NCBI GenBank assembly: GCA_033763635.1
Contig: JANRKG010000478.1
Span: 1 to 15,019 of the forward strand
Length of the DNA: 15,019 bases
Direction: 5' to 3'
Source: JANRKG01 sp033763635
GTDB lineage: Bacteria > Cyanobacteriota > Cyanobacteriia > GCF-001939115
In this document: in pieces, positions 1 to 6,696 of the stretch
How positions within the stretch are numbered: the first letter of the stretch is position 1
Layout: each line of letters begins with the position of its first letter
The notes under the pieces: model-generated
The model's input: only the letters and a program-made list of their open reading frames with translations
The model's database searches: none
What the model was told of the DNA's origin: nothing
Translations under genes and position numbers: made by a program

Positions 1-1095
1 AATCAGGGCATTCCCACCCCGCAAAATGGCAGCATCTGGATCACTACCAACAGCAATACCAAGATCAGGACGAACAATATTAATACTGCCCGTTGCCCGT
101 ATACTGCCAGCCGCCTCTACTTTGAGAGAAGCTCCGCTATAGGTTCCAAACGTCACATTTCCTACCGATCGAATAATCGGGTCATAGAGGCTAACAAAGG
201 TACCAAGCTCTCCTGTCAAAGTTTGAATCGATAAGTTTCCACCACTGGTGAAGTGGGCATCACCAGAAATCATGCCATTACTGATCAGGCTAAGATCACG
301 ACCACTAATGAAGGGTGTTTCAAGATGATTCAATGCCAGGATATCAATACCCTGGTTCCCCTGAATCAACATCTCACCACCCGATCGCGCCAGAAAAGGA
401 GTCGCTACCGTATCCCGAATTCTCACCGTATCGGTGGCCTGAAGGGTGAGATTTCCTCCAGCCTGTACCTGACCTTGCAAATCCAAATTTCCAGCGGCCA
501 GGGTCAAATCTCGTCCTGTCGCAAGATTGGCCTGACTGGACAGCACCGCCGGAGGAGCCGCCCCAAATTGCAGCCCGATCGGAATATTGACCTCCACGAG
601 CGGAACCGCCCGATCGCCCCCTGCTGCGAAAATCTGGCCATTCGAGAACTCAACGGCTTTAGCCGTAGTTGCCAGGAAGGAACCGGAGACATCCAGACGG
701 GCATTCGGGCCGAAAACAATCCCGTTGGGGTTCATCAGGAACAGGTTCGCAGCCCCAGCCACGCCCAGCACGCCGTCAATGCGGGAGAGATCGCCCCCGG
801 TTATCCGGCTGAAGATATTCTGAATGCCGGAAGGGTTCGCAAAATACACCTGTAAGCCATTTCCGACATTGAATTGTTGGAAACTGTGGAACAGGGCGGA
901 ATTCAGTCGCAAACCCCCCGTAATGTCGCTGCGATTGAGAACATCGGGGTTGGGGGAGACAACAGAGTTATTGCCCGGTCCTAAGGTGGTGTCGGGCGTG
1001 ATTTGAGCGGCAACTTTTGGGGTTCCACTGGTGAGAACGGTGGCGACCAGGAAGCAGAGCCAGAGCAGAAAGGGAGTACGATCGCGACGATGCAT
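1..1095 (-). CDS. TpsA-type filamentous haemagglutinin exoprotein, N-terminal part (runs off left edge)
   Basis: This is a large secreted exoprotein of the two-partner-secretion type, which a TpsB/ShlB outer-membrane pore would export and which usually acts as an adhesin or surface factor. I translated it by hand: 365 codons stay open to base 1, so the C-terminus is missing. Residues 1-30 form a Sec signal peptide (MHRRDR, then a hydrophobic stretch, cleavage likely VAA|Q). The haemagglutination-activity (TPS) domain follows at about 35-180. It has the cyanobacterial form of the family motifs, including RITGGDLSRIDG, the FHA hallmark NPNGI at 122-126, and VFGPNARLDVSGSF. From about 200 on, short beta-helix-like repeats (NLATGRDLTL, NLDLQGQVQAGGNLTL) begin. 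The ATG at 1095 is chosen because GGAGG lies 6 bases upstream and the signal peptide starts there. It lies 11 bp downstream of the CHAT gene, so the two are probably cotranscribed. No TpsB partner is visible. Confidence 0.93.
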   Translation of the reverse strand, partial: MHRRDRTPFLLWLCFLVATVLTSGTPKVAAQITPDTTLGPGNNSVVSPNPDVLNRSDITGGLRLNSALFHSFQQFNVGNGLQVYFANPSGIQNIFSRITGGDLSRIDGVLGVAGAANLFLMNPNGIVFGPNARLDVSGSFLATTAKAVEFSNGQIFAAGGDRAVPLVEVNIPIGLQFGAAPPAVLSSQANLATGRDLTLAAGNLDLQGQVQAGGNLTLQATDTVRIRDTVATPFLARSGGEMLIQGNQGIDILALNHLETPFISGRDLSLISNGMISGDAHFTSGGNLSIQTLTGELGTFVSLYDPIIRSVGNVTFGTYSGASLKVEAAGSIRATGSINIVRPDLGIAVGSDPDAAILRGGNALI

Positions 1096-1101
1096 GAGAA
1101 C

Positions 1102-1106
1102 CTCCG
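1102..1106 (-). promoter_or_regulatory. Shine-Dalgarno of the haemagglutinin gene
   Basis: On the minus strand GGAGG is followed by five bases (TTCTC) and the ATG at 1095. It begins directly after the TAA stop of the CHAT gene (1107-1109), so ribosomes finishing the CHAT gene are delivered onto this site. This supports translational coupling and fixes the haemagglutinin start. Confidence 0.75.
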
Positions 1107-3743
1107 TTATAACCAGTTACCAACTAAGATGAACGGTGCCCAGAAAAAGGGCAGACGGCGGAAATTAGGATCTTTCAGGATGGCTTGCTGTGCCCTTTGC
1201 AGCGCGACGGCCTTGGTGACTTTGCGGGTTGCCAGTTCTTTATAGAACTCTTGCATTAGTTGGGAGGTAGCAAAGTCGTTCACCTTCCACAGACTGGCGA
1301 TCGTACTTCTCGCCCCCGATTTCAGGGCGATTCCCGCCAACCCCAACGGAGCGCGATCGTCTCCCTTCGCGGTTTCACAGGCACTCAGAACCAGCAACTC
1401 GATCGGATTGGCGCGATTCGGGTCACTGGCCCCCAGGGATTCGGACAACAGATCAATGTCAATGGTTTCTCCATTCAGGGCCACCAGAAACGTCTGATCC
1501 CGGTTGGAGCTAAACTGTCCGTGGGTTGCCAGATGGACGATCGGTGGCTGAAGTTTCTGAAGAACGGTTTTGAATTGCTCCGGGGTAAAGTCCCGGTTGA
1601 GTTTGACGATCGAGGGATTGATCTCCTGCTGAAGATCTTTTAACTCTTGCTCCACATAGGGCAGGGGTGGGAAGGGTTGTGGAATCCCATCCCTTGTAAC
1701 GGTGGCGGCTTCCGTCAAGCCAAAGGCAACGCTGGAAAGAACCTTGGTCTGAAGGGGTTGGGGATTGCTTAACCTCAATCCTGGAGTGGTGGCGATGCTG
1801 TATTTCTCAATCAAGAATTGCTTCCCGTCTGACAGTGCCGCCATCGGCACACTCCGCAACACCCCATCCAGCACAAATACCAGGGTTTCGACCTTTTGTT
1901 CCTGTAACCGTGCTTCAATCGGTTTAATCAACCAGTTGTACAGTTGTTCAGAAGGTTGCTGAAACTCCAAACTAATTCGATTTCGCAATCCATCTTGAAA
2001 CGCTTGAACCATTTCTTCTACTGTGGCCTGGGGAACGGGTGCGTTATAGAGTTGAGGTTCTTGCCGATCTTGAGGGTCTTTCCCCGTCACACTCATGATG
2101 GTAGCGACCCGTCCCGGAAGAACGATCGGATAAATGATAGCGGTTTTGTTTGGTACTTGAATTTGATCGATCGCCGCCTGGGATTGAATGCAAGCGGCCT
2201 TGAGATAGTTATTAATCTCCTCTAGTTGCAGCGATTCGATCACGTCTCGCGTTTTTCCCAAAACCTCTACATTTGCCTGGGAGCCATCTTCGGGAAGCAA
2301 CAAATTGACCAGTTGACGATGTACAGGGTCCAGTGTGCCCTGATCCACCAGTTGGTTCTCGGCTGTTACCCCCAGCAAATCGCGCCGGAGGGTCTTCAAG
2401 AGGTTGACGGCCTGGGAATAGGACTCGATCGCCCCAGGGCGATTTCCTTCCCGCTCCTGCAACCGCCCCAATTGGGCTGTCCATCGGTACGTCTGCTCGT
2501 TCGCGTTAGCAGCGGTTGCCACCAGTATCGCCCGTTCCGTTGTAGCCCGTGCCAGCCCAAGTTGTTGGCTCTCTTCCTGTGCCCGCGCCAGATTGCCCAG
2601 CGTATTCGCCAGGAGCCGTCGATCGCCCAGTTTTTCTGCCTGGGCAACCGTCTGTTGCAAGAGTTGGATAACTGCCTGTGCATCCCCCTGCCCAGAGGCT
2701 TTCCGAAGGCGCAGGAGGGTGTTTGCGAAATTCAATCGTACTTCGATGGATTGCCGATCGGGTGGAAGGGCGAGGATCTGGGGTTGCAGGGAATTCGCCA
2801 GTTGGGTTGCAGCGGGGAGACGATCGCTCTCTACCAGCAACGTTAACTGATTCAGTTGTGCCCGAATCCGGTTGAGGGAAGGGGTTGCTGCAACGGCTTC
2901 ATAGAGGCGAAGAGCTTCATTCACGTCTTTTTCCAGTTGCTCCCGTTCCCGTCTCCTCAGAACTTTAAGACTGCGGGTATCACGAGTTTTCGCCAGCAAT
3001 AAATTCGCTAAGTTCAATTGGCTGGCTGCAACTTCCGTTGGTACGTTCAACTGCTCGGCAACCGTCAGGCTCTCCTGCCCGATCTTCAGTGCTTCATTGA
3101 GGCTGCCTGTCACCCCCACCGCTGCACTGACGCTCCGCAGTCCCCAACTTTTGCTCAGGGAGTTGGGTTGTTGCTGGAGGGATTTCTGAAGAGGGTCCAA
3201 AACTTCTCGGAATGCCTGATTATGTAACCCTAACCGTTGCAGCGCCTCGGCCTGTCGCAATTGGCTTTGAAGTTGCCCGTCCGGGTTTCCTGCCTGCTGA
3301 TATAGCTTTGCGGTCTGTTGCCAGGTTTGCAGTGCGGCCTGGGCCTCTCCCTGGGCCAGTTGCAGCCGTCCCTGCACATTCAAAACCTGCGCCAGTACGG
3401 TTTGGTCTGGAGTTCTGGCGTTGCTCTGTAATCCCTGAACAGCTTCCGCGATCGTTTGATTCGCAGCCTCCCAGTTCCCCTGTTCTCCTTCAATCAGGGC
3501 CAGGTTACTGAGAACGATCGCCTGGATTAAAGCGTTTCCAGATCCCTGAGATTGCTGGCGAACCTGTTGCAGCAGGGTTTTGGCTTCCTCCAGTTGGCCC
3601 GCTTCATACCGTTGACGACTTTGCTGAAGCAAACTGTCAGGAGACGCATGCACCCGACTCAGCCAGGGATGGAGGCTCAGGATAAGGCTGAGGGCAAAGC
3701 TCAGGAGCAGAATGACCCAGCGGGAGCGACGACGCAACGGCAT
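1107..3743 (-). CDS. Exported TPR-CHAT domain protein (caspase-like)
   Basis: This 878-residue protein joins a long helical repeat region to a C-terminal CHAT (caspase HetF associated with TPRs) domain, a clan CD cysteine-peptidase fold. Residues 1-33 are a signal peptide with an arginine-rich start (MPLRRRSRW), a leucine-rich core and a likely VHA|S cleavage, so it should act outside the cytoplasm. Residues about 35-470 are TPR-like helical hairpins (for example YEAGQLEEAKTLLQQV and ALQTWQQTAKLYQQAGN). The CHAT domain spans about 575-878. It keeps both expected catalytic residues: His741 in HLATHG and Cys789 in LSACETA, followed by GLAGIALKSGARSTIASLWK. The ATG at 3743 has AGAGG at suitable spacing. 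The gene is divergent from the DUF4157 cassette and just upstream of the haemagglutinin. Family knowledge supports the fold and likely proteolytic activity; the substrate is unknown, though the cotranscribed exoprotein is an obvious candidate. Confidence 0.93.
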   Translation of the reverse strand: MPLRRRSRWVILLLSFALSLILSLHPWLSRVHASPDSLLQQSRQRYEAGQLEEAKTLLQQVRQQSQGSGNALIQAIVLSNLALIEGEQGNWEAANQTIAEAVQGLQSNARTPDQTVLAQVLNVQGRLQLAQGEAQAALQTWQQTAKLYQQAGNPDGQLQSQLRQAEALQRLGLHNQAFREVLDPLQKSLQQQPNSLSKSWGLRSVSAAVGVTGSLNEALKIGQESLTVAEQLNVPTEVAASQLNLANLLLAKTRDTRSLKVLRRREREQLEKDVNEALRLYEAVAATPSLNRIRAQLNQLTLLVESDRLPAATQLANSLQPQILALPPDRQSIEVRLNFANTLLRLRKASGQGDAQAVIQLLQQTVAQAEKLGDRRLLANTLGNLARAQEESQQLGLARATTERAILVATAANANEQTYRWTAQLGRLQEREGNRPGAIESYSQAVNLLKTLRRDLLGVTAENQLVDQGTLDPVHRQLVNLLLPEDGSQANVEVLGKTRDVIESLQLEEINNYLKAACIQSQAAIDQIQVPNKTAIIYPIVLPGRVATIMSVTGKDPQDRQEPQLYNAPVPQATVEEMVQAFQDGLRNRISLEFQQPSEQLYNWLIKPIEARLQEQKVETLVFVLDGVLRSVPMAALSDGKQFLIEKYSIATTPGLRLSNPQPLQTKVLSSVAFGLTEAATVTRDGIPQPFPPLPYVEQELKDLQQEINPSIVKLNRDFTPEQFKTVLQKLQPPIVHLATHGQFSSNRDQTFLVALNGETIDIDLLSESLGASDPNRANPIELLVLSACETAKGDDRAPLGLAGIALKSGARSTIASLWKVNDFATSQLMQEFYKELATRKVTKAVALQRAQQAILKDPNFRRLPFFWAPFILVGNWL

Positions 3744-4022
3744 GGAAACCTCTTTTCTGCAACAGTTTCAAAATGGCCCCCAAGTGCGGGCATTCTACTT
3801 GAAGTGTGGAGGAGATTGGGCCGTTGGACAATAGACTATAGTCAACCCTTGAAATAAAAAAATTAGGGTACGAGGGCGATCGAAATTCGTTGGAGTTCTA
3901 AATTGGGGATATCGTTCTGCACCTTAGTCCAGTTATCGAATCCTGATCATACGCATTAAACTTTATCTATCAATAATTTCTGTTGATCGATAAAAGCCAT
4001 TCTGTTGCGTTGGGGAAATGCT
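3744..4022. promoter_or_regulatory. Divergent intergenic region between CHAT and DUF4157 genes
   Basis: These 279 bases separate two divergently transcribed units and should hold both promoters. I see no convincing -35/-10 pair with correct spacing on either strand. Visible items are a perfect 10-bp palindrome GACTATAGTC at 3834-3843, a run of seven A at 3857-3863, and A/T-rich sequence just upstream of the DUF4157 gene. No small gene with a credible start is evident. Confidence 0.5.
4012..4016 (+). promoter_or_regulatory. Shine-Dalgarno deciding the DUF4157-transglutaminase start
   Basis: GGGGA is followed by six bases and the ATG at 4023. This favours 4023 over the in-frame TTG at 4005, which has no ribosome-binding site. 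The out-of-frame ATG at 4018 sits too close. Confidence 0.6.
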
Positions 4023-5723
4023 ATGGGGAAACGCTCCTATCGTCGTCCAACTTCCGAGTCTTCCGATCGCGTTACACCTGCGCTTCCATCTCGTCCCTGG
4101 AGCGATCCCCAGTTTGCTCATCCTCCGATCGCAGGGCAGGATTTTTCCCACTCTGATCTGTTTCGTCATGATCCTGGTACACGATCGCACCCTGGAGCGA
4201 TTCAGGCGAAGCTGACAGTAGGCGCACCAGGGGATCAGTATGAGCAGGAAGCCGATCAGGTTGCCAATCAGGTTATGAATATGCCGGAACCTGCCCAAGT
4301 ACAGCGACAAACGGGGCAGGAGGAGGAAGAAGTTCAGGCAAAACCTTTAGCGGCTGGGATCACTCCGGTTGTGCAGCGGCAGGAAGCAATGCCGGAAGAA
4401 GAAGAACCCCTTCAGGCAAAGCTTATTCAGCGGGAAGCAATGCCGGAAGAAGAAGAACCCATTCAGGCAAAGGGAATGGTGCAGCGGGAAGCAATGCCCG
4501 AAGAAGAAGAAGAACCCCTTCAGGCAAAGCTTATTCAGCGGGAAGCGATGCCCGAAGAAGAGGAACCTGTTCAGGGGAAGGGAATGGTGCAGCGATCGGC
4601 CTCCGCCTCTGGGCAGACAGGCACCCTGGAGAATCAACTCAACAGCAGCAAAGGGAATGGTAGTCCCCTATCCAGTAATATTCGTTCCTTCATGGAACCT
4701 CGGTTTGGTGCAGATTTTAGCCAGGTTCGGGTGCATACCGGGGAAGAGGCTGTTCAGATGAACCAGGGATTGCAAGCCCAGGCATTCACTCACGGGAAAG
4801 ATATTTACTTTGGATCAGGTAAATCTCCCGGAAATGATGACCTGACAGCCCATGAACTGACCCATGTGGTGCAGCAGACCGGGGCGCTCCAACCTCAAAA
4901 ATCTTCAGACCCACCTTCAATACAGCAAACCTGTTCAAACTGTGAAGGAGGTGAAAAATTACAACGATTTCAATCACCCTCTCAAGTTAGTCAAAATTTG
5001 CAGATCCACCCTACACCACAAGCAACCGTTCAGCGGTTAGGGCAATCTCTCAAGTCCAAACCTAAAGTGAAACCAGCCCACGGCACCACTAAGGATGGCA
5101 AACAACGCCAATATTCTGTGGAACAGTACATTGCCATGTGGGAAGCGGAACAGGGACGCAAGTTAAGCGATGACGAAAAAGCAACGATCGCACGCGGTTG
5201 TATTGGAATTACAGCATTAAATCTTGATGGTGGTGGAGACCCTCCCCTTGATGACTGCTATGGAACATTTGAGCAGGCAAAAGCCAGGATGGATAAGAAA
5301 AATGAAGGAATCGCCCTGATGAGGGATGTTGCGCTCAGTTTAGGCTTAACAGATCTTTACAATTCCTATAAAGATCAAAAGGCTGTGCTTTTTGCCAAGC
5401 TGTTCTGGTCTAATCAAGATCCAGACGAAAAGAAACGAAAGGTGCCCAATAAAAAAGCATTTCTCCCCGATAAGAAAACGGGCATGGTTGACATGACAGG
5501 ATACCATTACAGAGACAGACCTGGTTTTGTGAACTTTGATTATGGCTTTTGGGATGAAGCCAGCCAGAGCTTTTGGCACGCCAACCACCGCCAACCGGGT
5601 ATGAAGGTTTATCAAAGCACGAAGGAAAAGTTTGCCAAGGGTTATATTGACTTTGACAGGGTAATTTATTGTGTTGCCATTGCAAACAACTATGATCCTG
5701 CCAAGGCAGTCAAGTCACCCTGA
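4023..5723 (+). CDS. DUF4157 protein with C-terminal microbial transglutaminase domain (putative eCIS-type effector)
   Basis: This 566-residue protein has no signal peptide. Residues 1-60 are polar and look disordered. About 62-85 carries the conserved IQAKLTVGAPGDQYEQEADQ motif that precedes DUF4157 in its family. Residues 118-189 are four 18-residue Glu-rich repeats. The DUF4157 domain lies at about 215-290 (MEPRFGADFSQVRVHT, then HELTH at 277-281, an HExxH putative zinc-peptidase motif). A CxxC (Cys304, Cys307) follows in the linker. From about 350 to the end I recognise a compact prokaryotic transglutaminase, which would form isopeptide bonds between glutamine and lysine side chains. GCIGIT contains Cys393, GFVNFDYG contains Asp506, and WHANH contains His519; these align with Cys64, Asp255 and His274 of S. 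mobaraensis transglutaminase. Other shared blocks are LFWSNQD (HFWSGQD), GMVDM (GLVDM) and GYIDFDR (GYSDFDR). The domain is about 215 residues against 331 for the mature Streptomyces enzyme. DUF4157 is known to mark cargo of contractile injection systems, so a delivered toxin is inferred. Two small paralogous genes follow. Confidence 0.88.
   Translation: MGKRSYRRPTSESSDRVTPALPSRPWSDPQFAHPPIAGQDFSHSDLFRHDPGTRSHPGAIQAKLTVGAPGDQYEQEADQVANQVMNMPEPAQVQRQTGQEEEEVQAKPLAAGITPVVQRQEAMPEEEEPLQAKLIQREAMPEEEEPIQAKGMVQREAMPEEEEEPLQAKLIQREAMPEEEEPVQGKGMVQRSASASGQTGTLENQLNSSKGNGSPLSSNIRSFMEPRFGADFSQVRVHTGEEAVQMNQGLQAQAFTHGKDIYFGSGKSPGNDDLTAHELTHVVQQTGALQPQKSSDPPSIQQTCSNCEGGEKLQRFQSPSQVSQNLQIHPTPQATVQRLGQSLKSKPKVKPAHGTTKDGKQRQYSVEQYIAMWEAEQGRKLSDDEKATIARGCIGITALNLDGGGDPPLDDCYGTFEQAKARMDKKNEGIALMRDVALSLGLTDLYNSYKDQKAVLFAKLFWSNQDPDEKKRKVPNKKAFLPDKKTGMVDMTGYHYRDRPGFVNFDYGFWDEASQSFWHANHRQPGMKVYQSTKEKFAKGYIDFDRVIYCVAIANNYDPAKAVKSP
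4374..4589 (+). repeat. Four in-frame 54-bp tandem repeats (Glu-rich 18-residue units)
   Basis: The units are 4374-4427, 4428-4481, 4482-4535 and 4536-4589, each exactly 54 bases and encoding variants of QREAMPEEEEPLQAK plus a tail. Units 1 and 3 end in Leu-Ile, while units 2 and 4 end in Gly-Met-Val, so the array is also two copies of a 108-bp dimer. Unit 1 carries an extra Gln and unit 3 one extra Glu codon. The near-identical nucleotide sequence suggests slippage or unequal exchange. The product is an acidic, probably disordered spacer between the N-terminal motif and the DUF4157 core. Confidence 0.95.
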
Positions 5724-5793
5724 TGGTGAACCAAAATCGCAAATCCCCTTTTTGCTCATCGTGTATTACCCTTCAAAAGAAGCAGGTGAATGA

Positions 5794-6087
5794 ATGGAAG
5801 AAGTAAATTTTGAAAACAAAGTCAACCAGGAAGTCACGATTCAAGGAACTGCCCATAATGCTGTTTTGGGGGCTATTGTGATGACAGAGGATTACACACC
5901 TGTGTATCTAGAAGGGTTTGAAGAATGGGATGAAGACCTGCTAGAGAAAGAGATGCTCATCACAGGAATTTTGCGATATAAGAGCATTGCGCCAAATGCG
6001 ACTACCAGCCCTGAAGGGGAGGTGAGTCATGGAATTGATCATGAGAGTTATGTAATTGAAAATCCAAGTTATGCTTTTGTTTCATAG
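5794..6087 (+). CDS. Small cytosolic protein, paralogue of the next gene; candidate immunity/accessory protein
   Basis: This 97-residue acidic protein has no signal peptide and no membrane segment. I do not recognise a named family. The sequence alternates short hydrophobic strands with turns (VTIQGTAHNAVLGAIVM, TPVYLEGFEEWDEDLL, EMLITGIL), suggesting a small beta-barrel, possibly OB-like. It matches the C-terminal part of the next gene: by eye about 40 of 85 aligned residues are identical, including GTAxNAVLGAIVM, TPVY and GEVSHG. AGGTG at 5784-5788, five bases before the ATG, supports the start. It lies 70 bp after the transglutaminase gene and 18 bp before its paralogue on the same strand, which suggests one operon. 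Immunity to, or chaperoning of, the effector is inferred from position only. It could instead be an independent duplicated gene of unrelated function. Confidence 0.8.
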   Translation: MEEVNFENKVNQEVTIQGTAHNAVLGAIVMTEDYTPVYLEGFEEWDEDLLEKEMLITGILRYKSIAPNATTSPEGEVSHGIDHESYVIENPSYAFVS

Positions 6088-6105
6088 CAAATACTAACGA
6101 TAATA

Positions 6106-6570
6106 ATGGCACATTTAATATCATATTTTTTGCCATATTTTTTGCCACAGTTGGTCCTGATGTTTACTTTAGCGGAATGTAGCCCTGAGCAATTCATCCT
6201 TGCTTCTCCAGCTTCTGCAAACTTCTTTGAAGTCCCCACTCAACTCAACTGGATCAGTGCAAACGATCGTAATTCATCTTTCTTAGACTCAAAACTGGGC
6301 AAACGCATTACGCTTCGTGGAACTGCACAAAATGCTGTTCTGGGAGCAATTGTTATGGTACAAAACAGCACTCCTGTTTATATTCATGGCCTGCCAGAAT
6401 GGGATGATGCTCTGGTGGGTAAGACGGTGGTAGTAGCAGGTACTTTGGGTCGCAAAACCCTTGCTCCAGCAGCAACCATTAGCCCTAATGGGGAGGTGAG
6501 TCATGGAGGAAGTGGTACCAAAAACTACATTTTAGAAAAAGCAACCTGGAGGGTAGCCCCCCGACGGTAG
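6106..6570 (+). CDS. Small exported protein, paralogue of the preceding gene; candidate immunity/accessory protein
   Basis: This 154-residue protein has an N-terminal hydrophobic segment (ISYFLPYFLPQLVLMFTLAE) and a possible signal-peptidase I site after SPASA at about residue 39. The mature protein should therefore be periplasmic or membrane-attached. Residues about 66-150 repeat the fold of the preceding gene, with the shared blocks GTAQNAVLGAIVM, TPVY, EWD and GEVSHG. The cysteine in LAEC is a poor lipobox because Glu occupies the -1 position. No clear Shine-Dalgarno precedes the ATG at 6106. An in-frame ATG at 6160 would remove most of the hydrophobic segment, so localisation depends on the start. 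A 12-bp tandem duplication lies inside the signal region. The gene is 18 bp after its paralogue and ends before the convergent hairpins. Its function is unknown. Confidence 0.75.
   Translation: MAHLISYFLPYFLPQLVLMFTLAECSPEQFILASPASANFFEVPTQLNWISANDRNSSFLDSKLGKRITLRGTAQNAVLGAIVMVQNSTPVYIHGLPEWDDALVGKTVVVAGTLGRKTLAPAATISPNGEVSHGGSGTKNYILEKATWRVAPRR
6122..6145 (+). repeat. Perfect 12-bp tandem duplication in the signal sequence
   Basis: CATATTTTTTGC occurs twice back to back, at 6122-6133 and 6134-6145, in frame. It encodes YFLP-YFLP in the hydrophobic N-terminus of the exported paralogue, lengthening the hydrophobic segment by four residues. Confidence 0.9.
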
Positions 6571-6608
6571 CTCCATCCTTAAAGTAGTGGGTCACTTGCC
6601 TCGAATAT

Positions 6609-6625
6609 AGCCATTGAGAATGGCT
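6609..6625. terminator. Short perfect hairpin in convergent intergenic region
   Basis: AGCCATT-GAG-AATGGCT is a 7-bp perfect stem with a 3-base loop, 39 bp after the plus-strand gene ends. No clear T-run follows on either strand, so it is not a textbook intrinsic terminator. Its place between two converging genes makes a transcription-ending role plausible. Confidence 0.35.
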
Positions 6626-6641
6626 GAAAAACTGACTGTGC

Positions 6642-6684
6642 AAAGCTTTTAACTTCGAGACTTCTGAAAAGTTAAAGCAGCTTT
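6642..6684 (-). terminator. Imperfect inverted repeat downstream of the GGDEF/EAL gene
   Basis: AAAGCTTTTAACTT (6642-6655) pairs with AAGTTAAAGCAGCTTT (6669-6684), leaving a 2-base bulge and a 13-base loop. It begins just past the stop of the minus-strand gene. Reading the minus strand, a run of five T (complement of 6627-6631) follows about 10 bases after the stem. It may terminate the minus-strand transcript. Confidence 0.4.
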
Positions 6685-6696
6685 AACCGTCTATCA

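Noticed and set aside
253..855. 200-codon plus-strand open frame at the left edge
   Set aside because: The minus strand here encodes the haemagglutinin TPS domain with a signal peptide and NPNGI motif; the plus frame is its shadow.
2226..2846. Long plus-strand open frame opposite the CHAT gene
   Set aside because: It is an antisense shadow of the TPR region with no family features and no ribosome-binding site. The same applies to other plus-strand frames within 1107-3743 and to antisense frames in the GGDEF/EAL and kinase genes.
4005..4022. TTG start giving a six-residue longer effector protein
   Set aside because: The ATG at 4023 has GGGGA six bases upstream, while the TTG at 4005 has no ribosome-binding site.
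4347..4637. Minus-strand Phe-rich open frame across the effector repeats
   Set aside because: It is the reverse complement of the Glu-codon (GAA) repeats, and its Phe runs come from TTC/TTT complements. There is no other coding sign.
5738..5756. Weak hairpin after the effector gene as a terminator
   Set aside because: Only about five base pairs (GCAAA with TTTGC), with no following T-run; it would not separate the effector from the downstream genes.
6172..6182. Lipobox in the exported small paralogue (LAEC)
   Set aside because: Glu at -1 is not accepted in a normal lipobox; a signal-peptidase I site after SPASA is at least as likely.
5192..6264. Absence of the HIP1 core CGATCG as a sign of foreign origin of the effector cassette
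   Set aside because: A gap of similar length (about 8830-9795) occurs inside the GGDEF/EAL gene, so it is not distinctive. The C-terminal effector region also looks more A/T-rich (23 G/C in 5401-5460 against 35 in 2641-2700), but two 60-base samples are too few to claim transfer.
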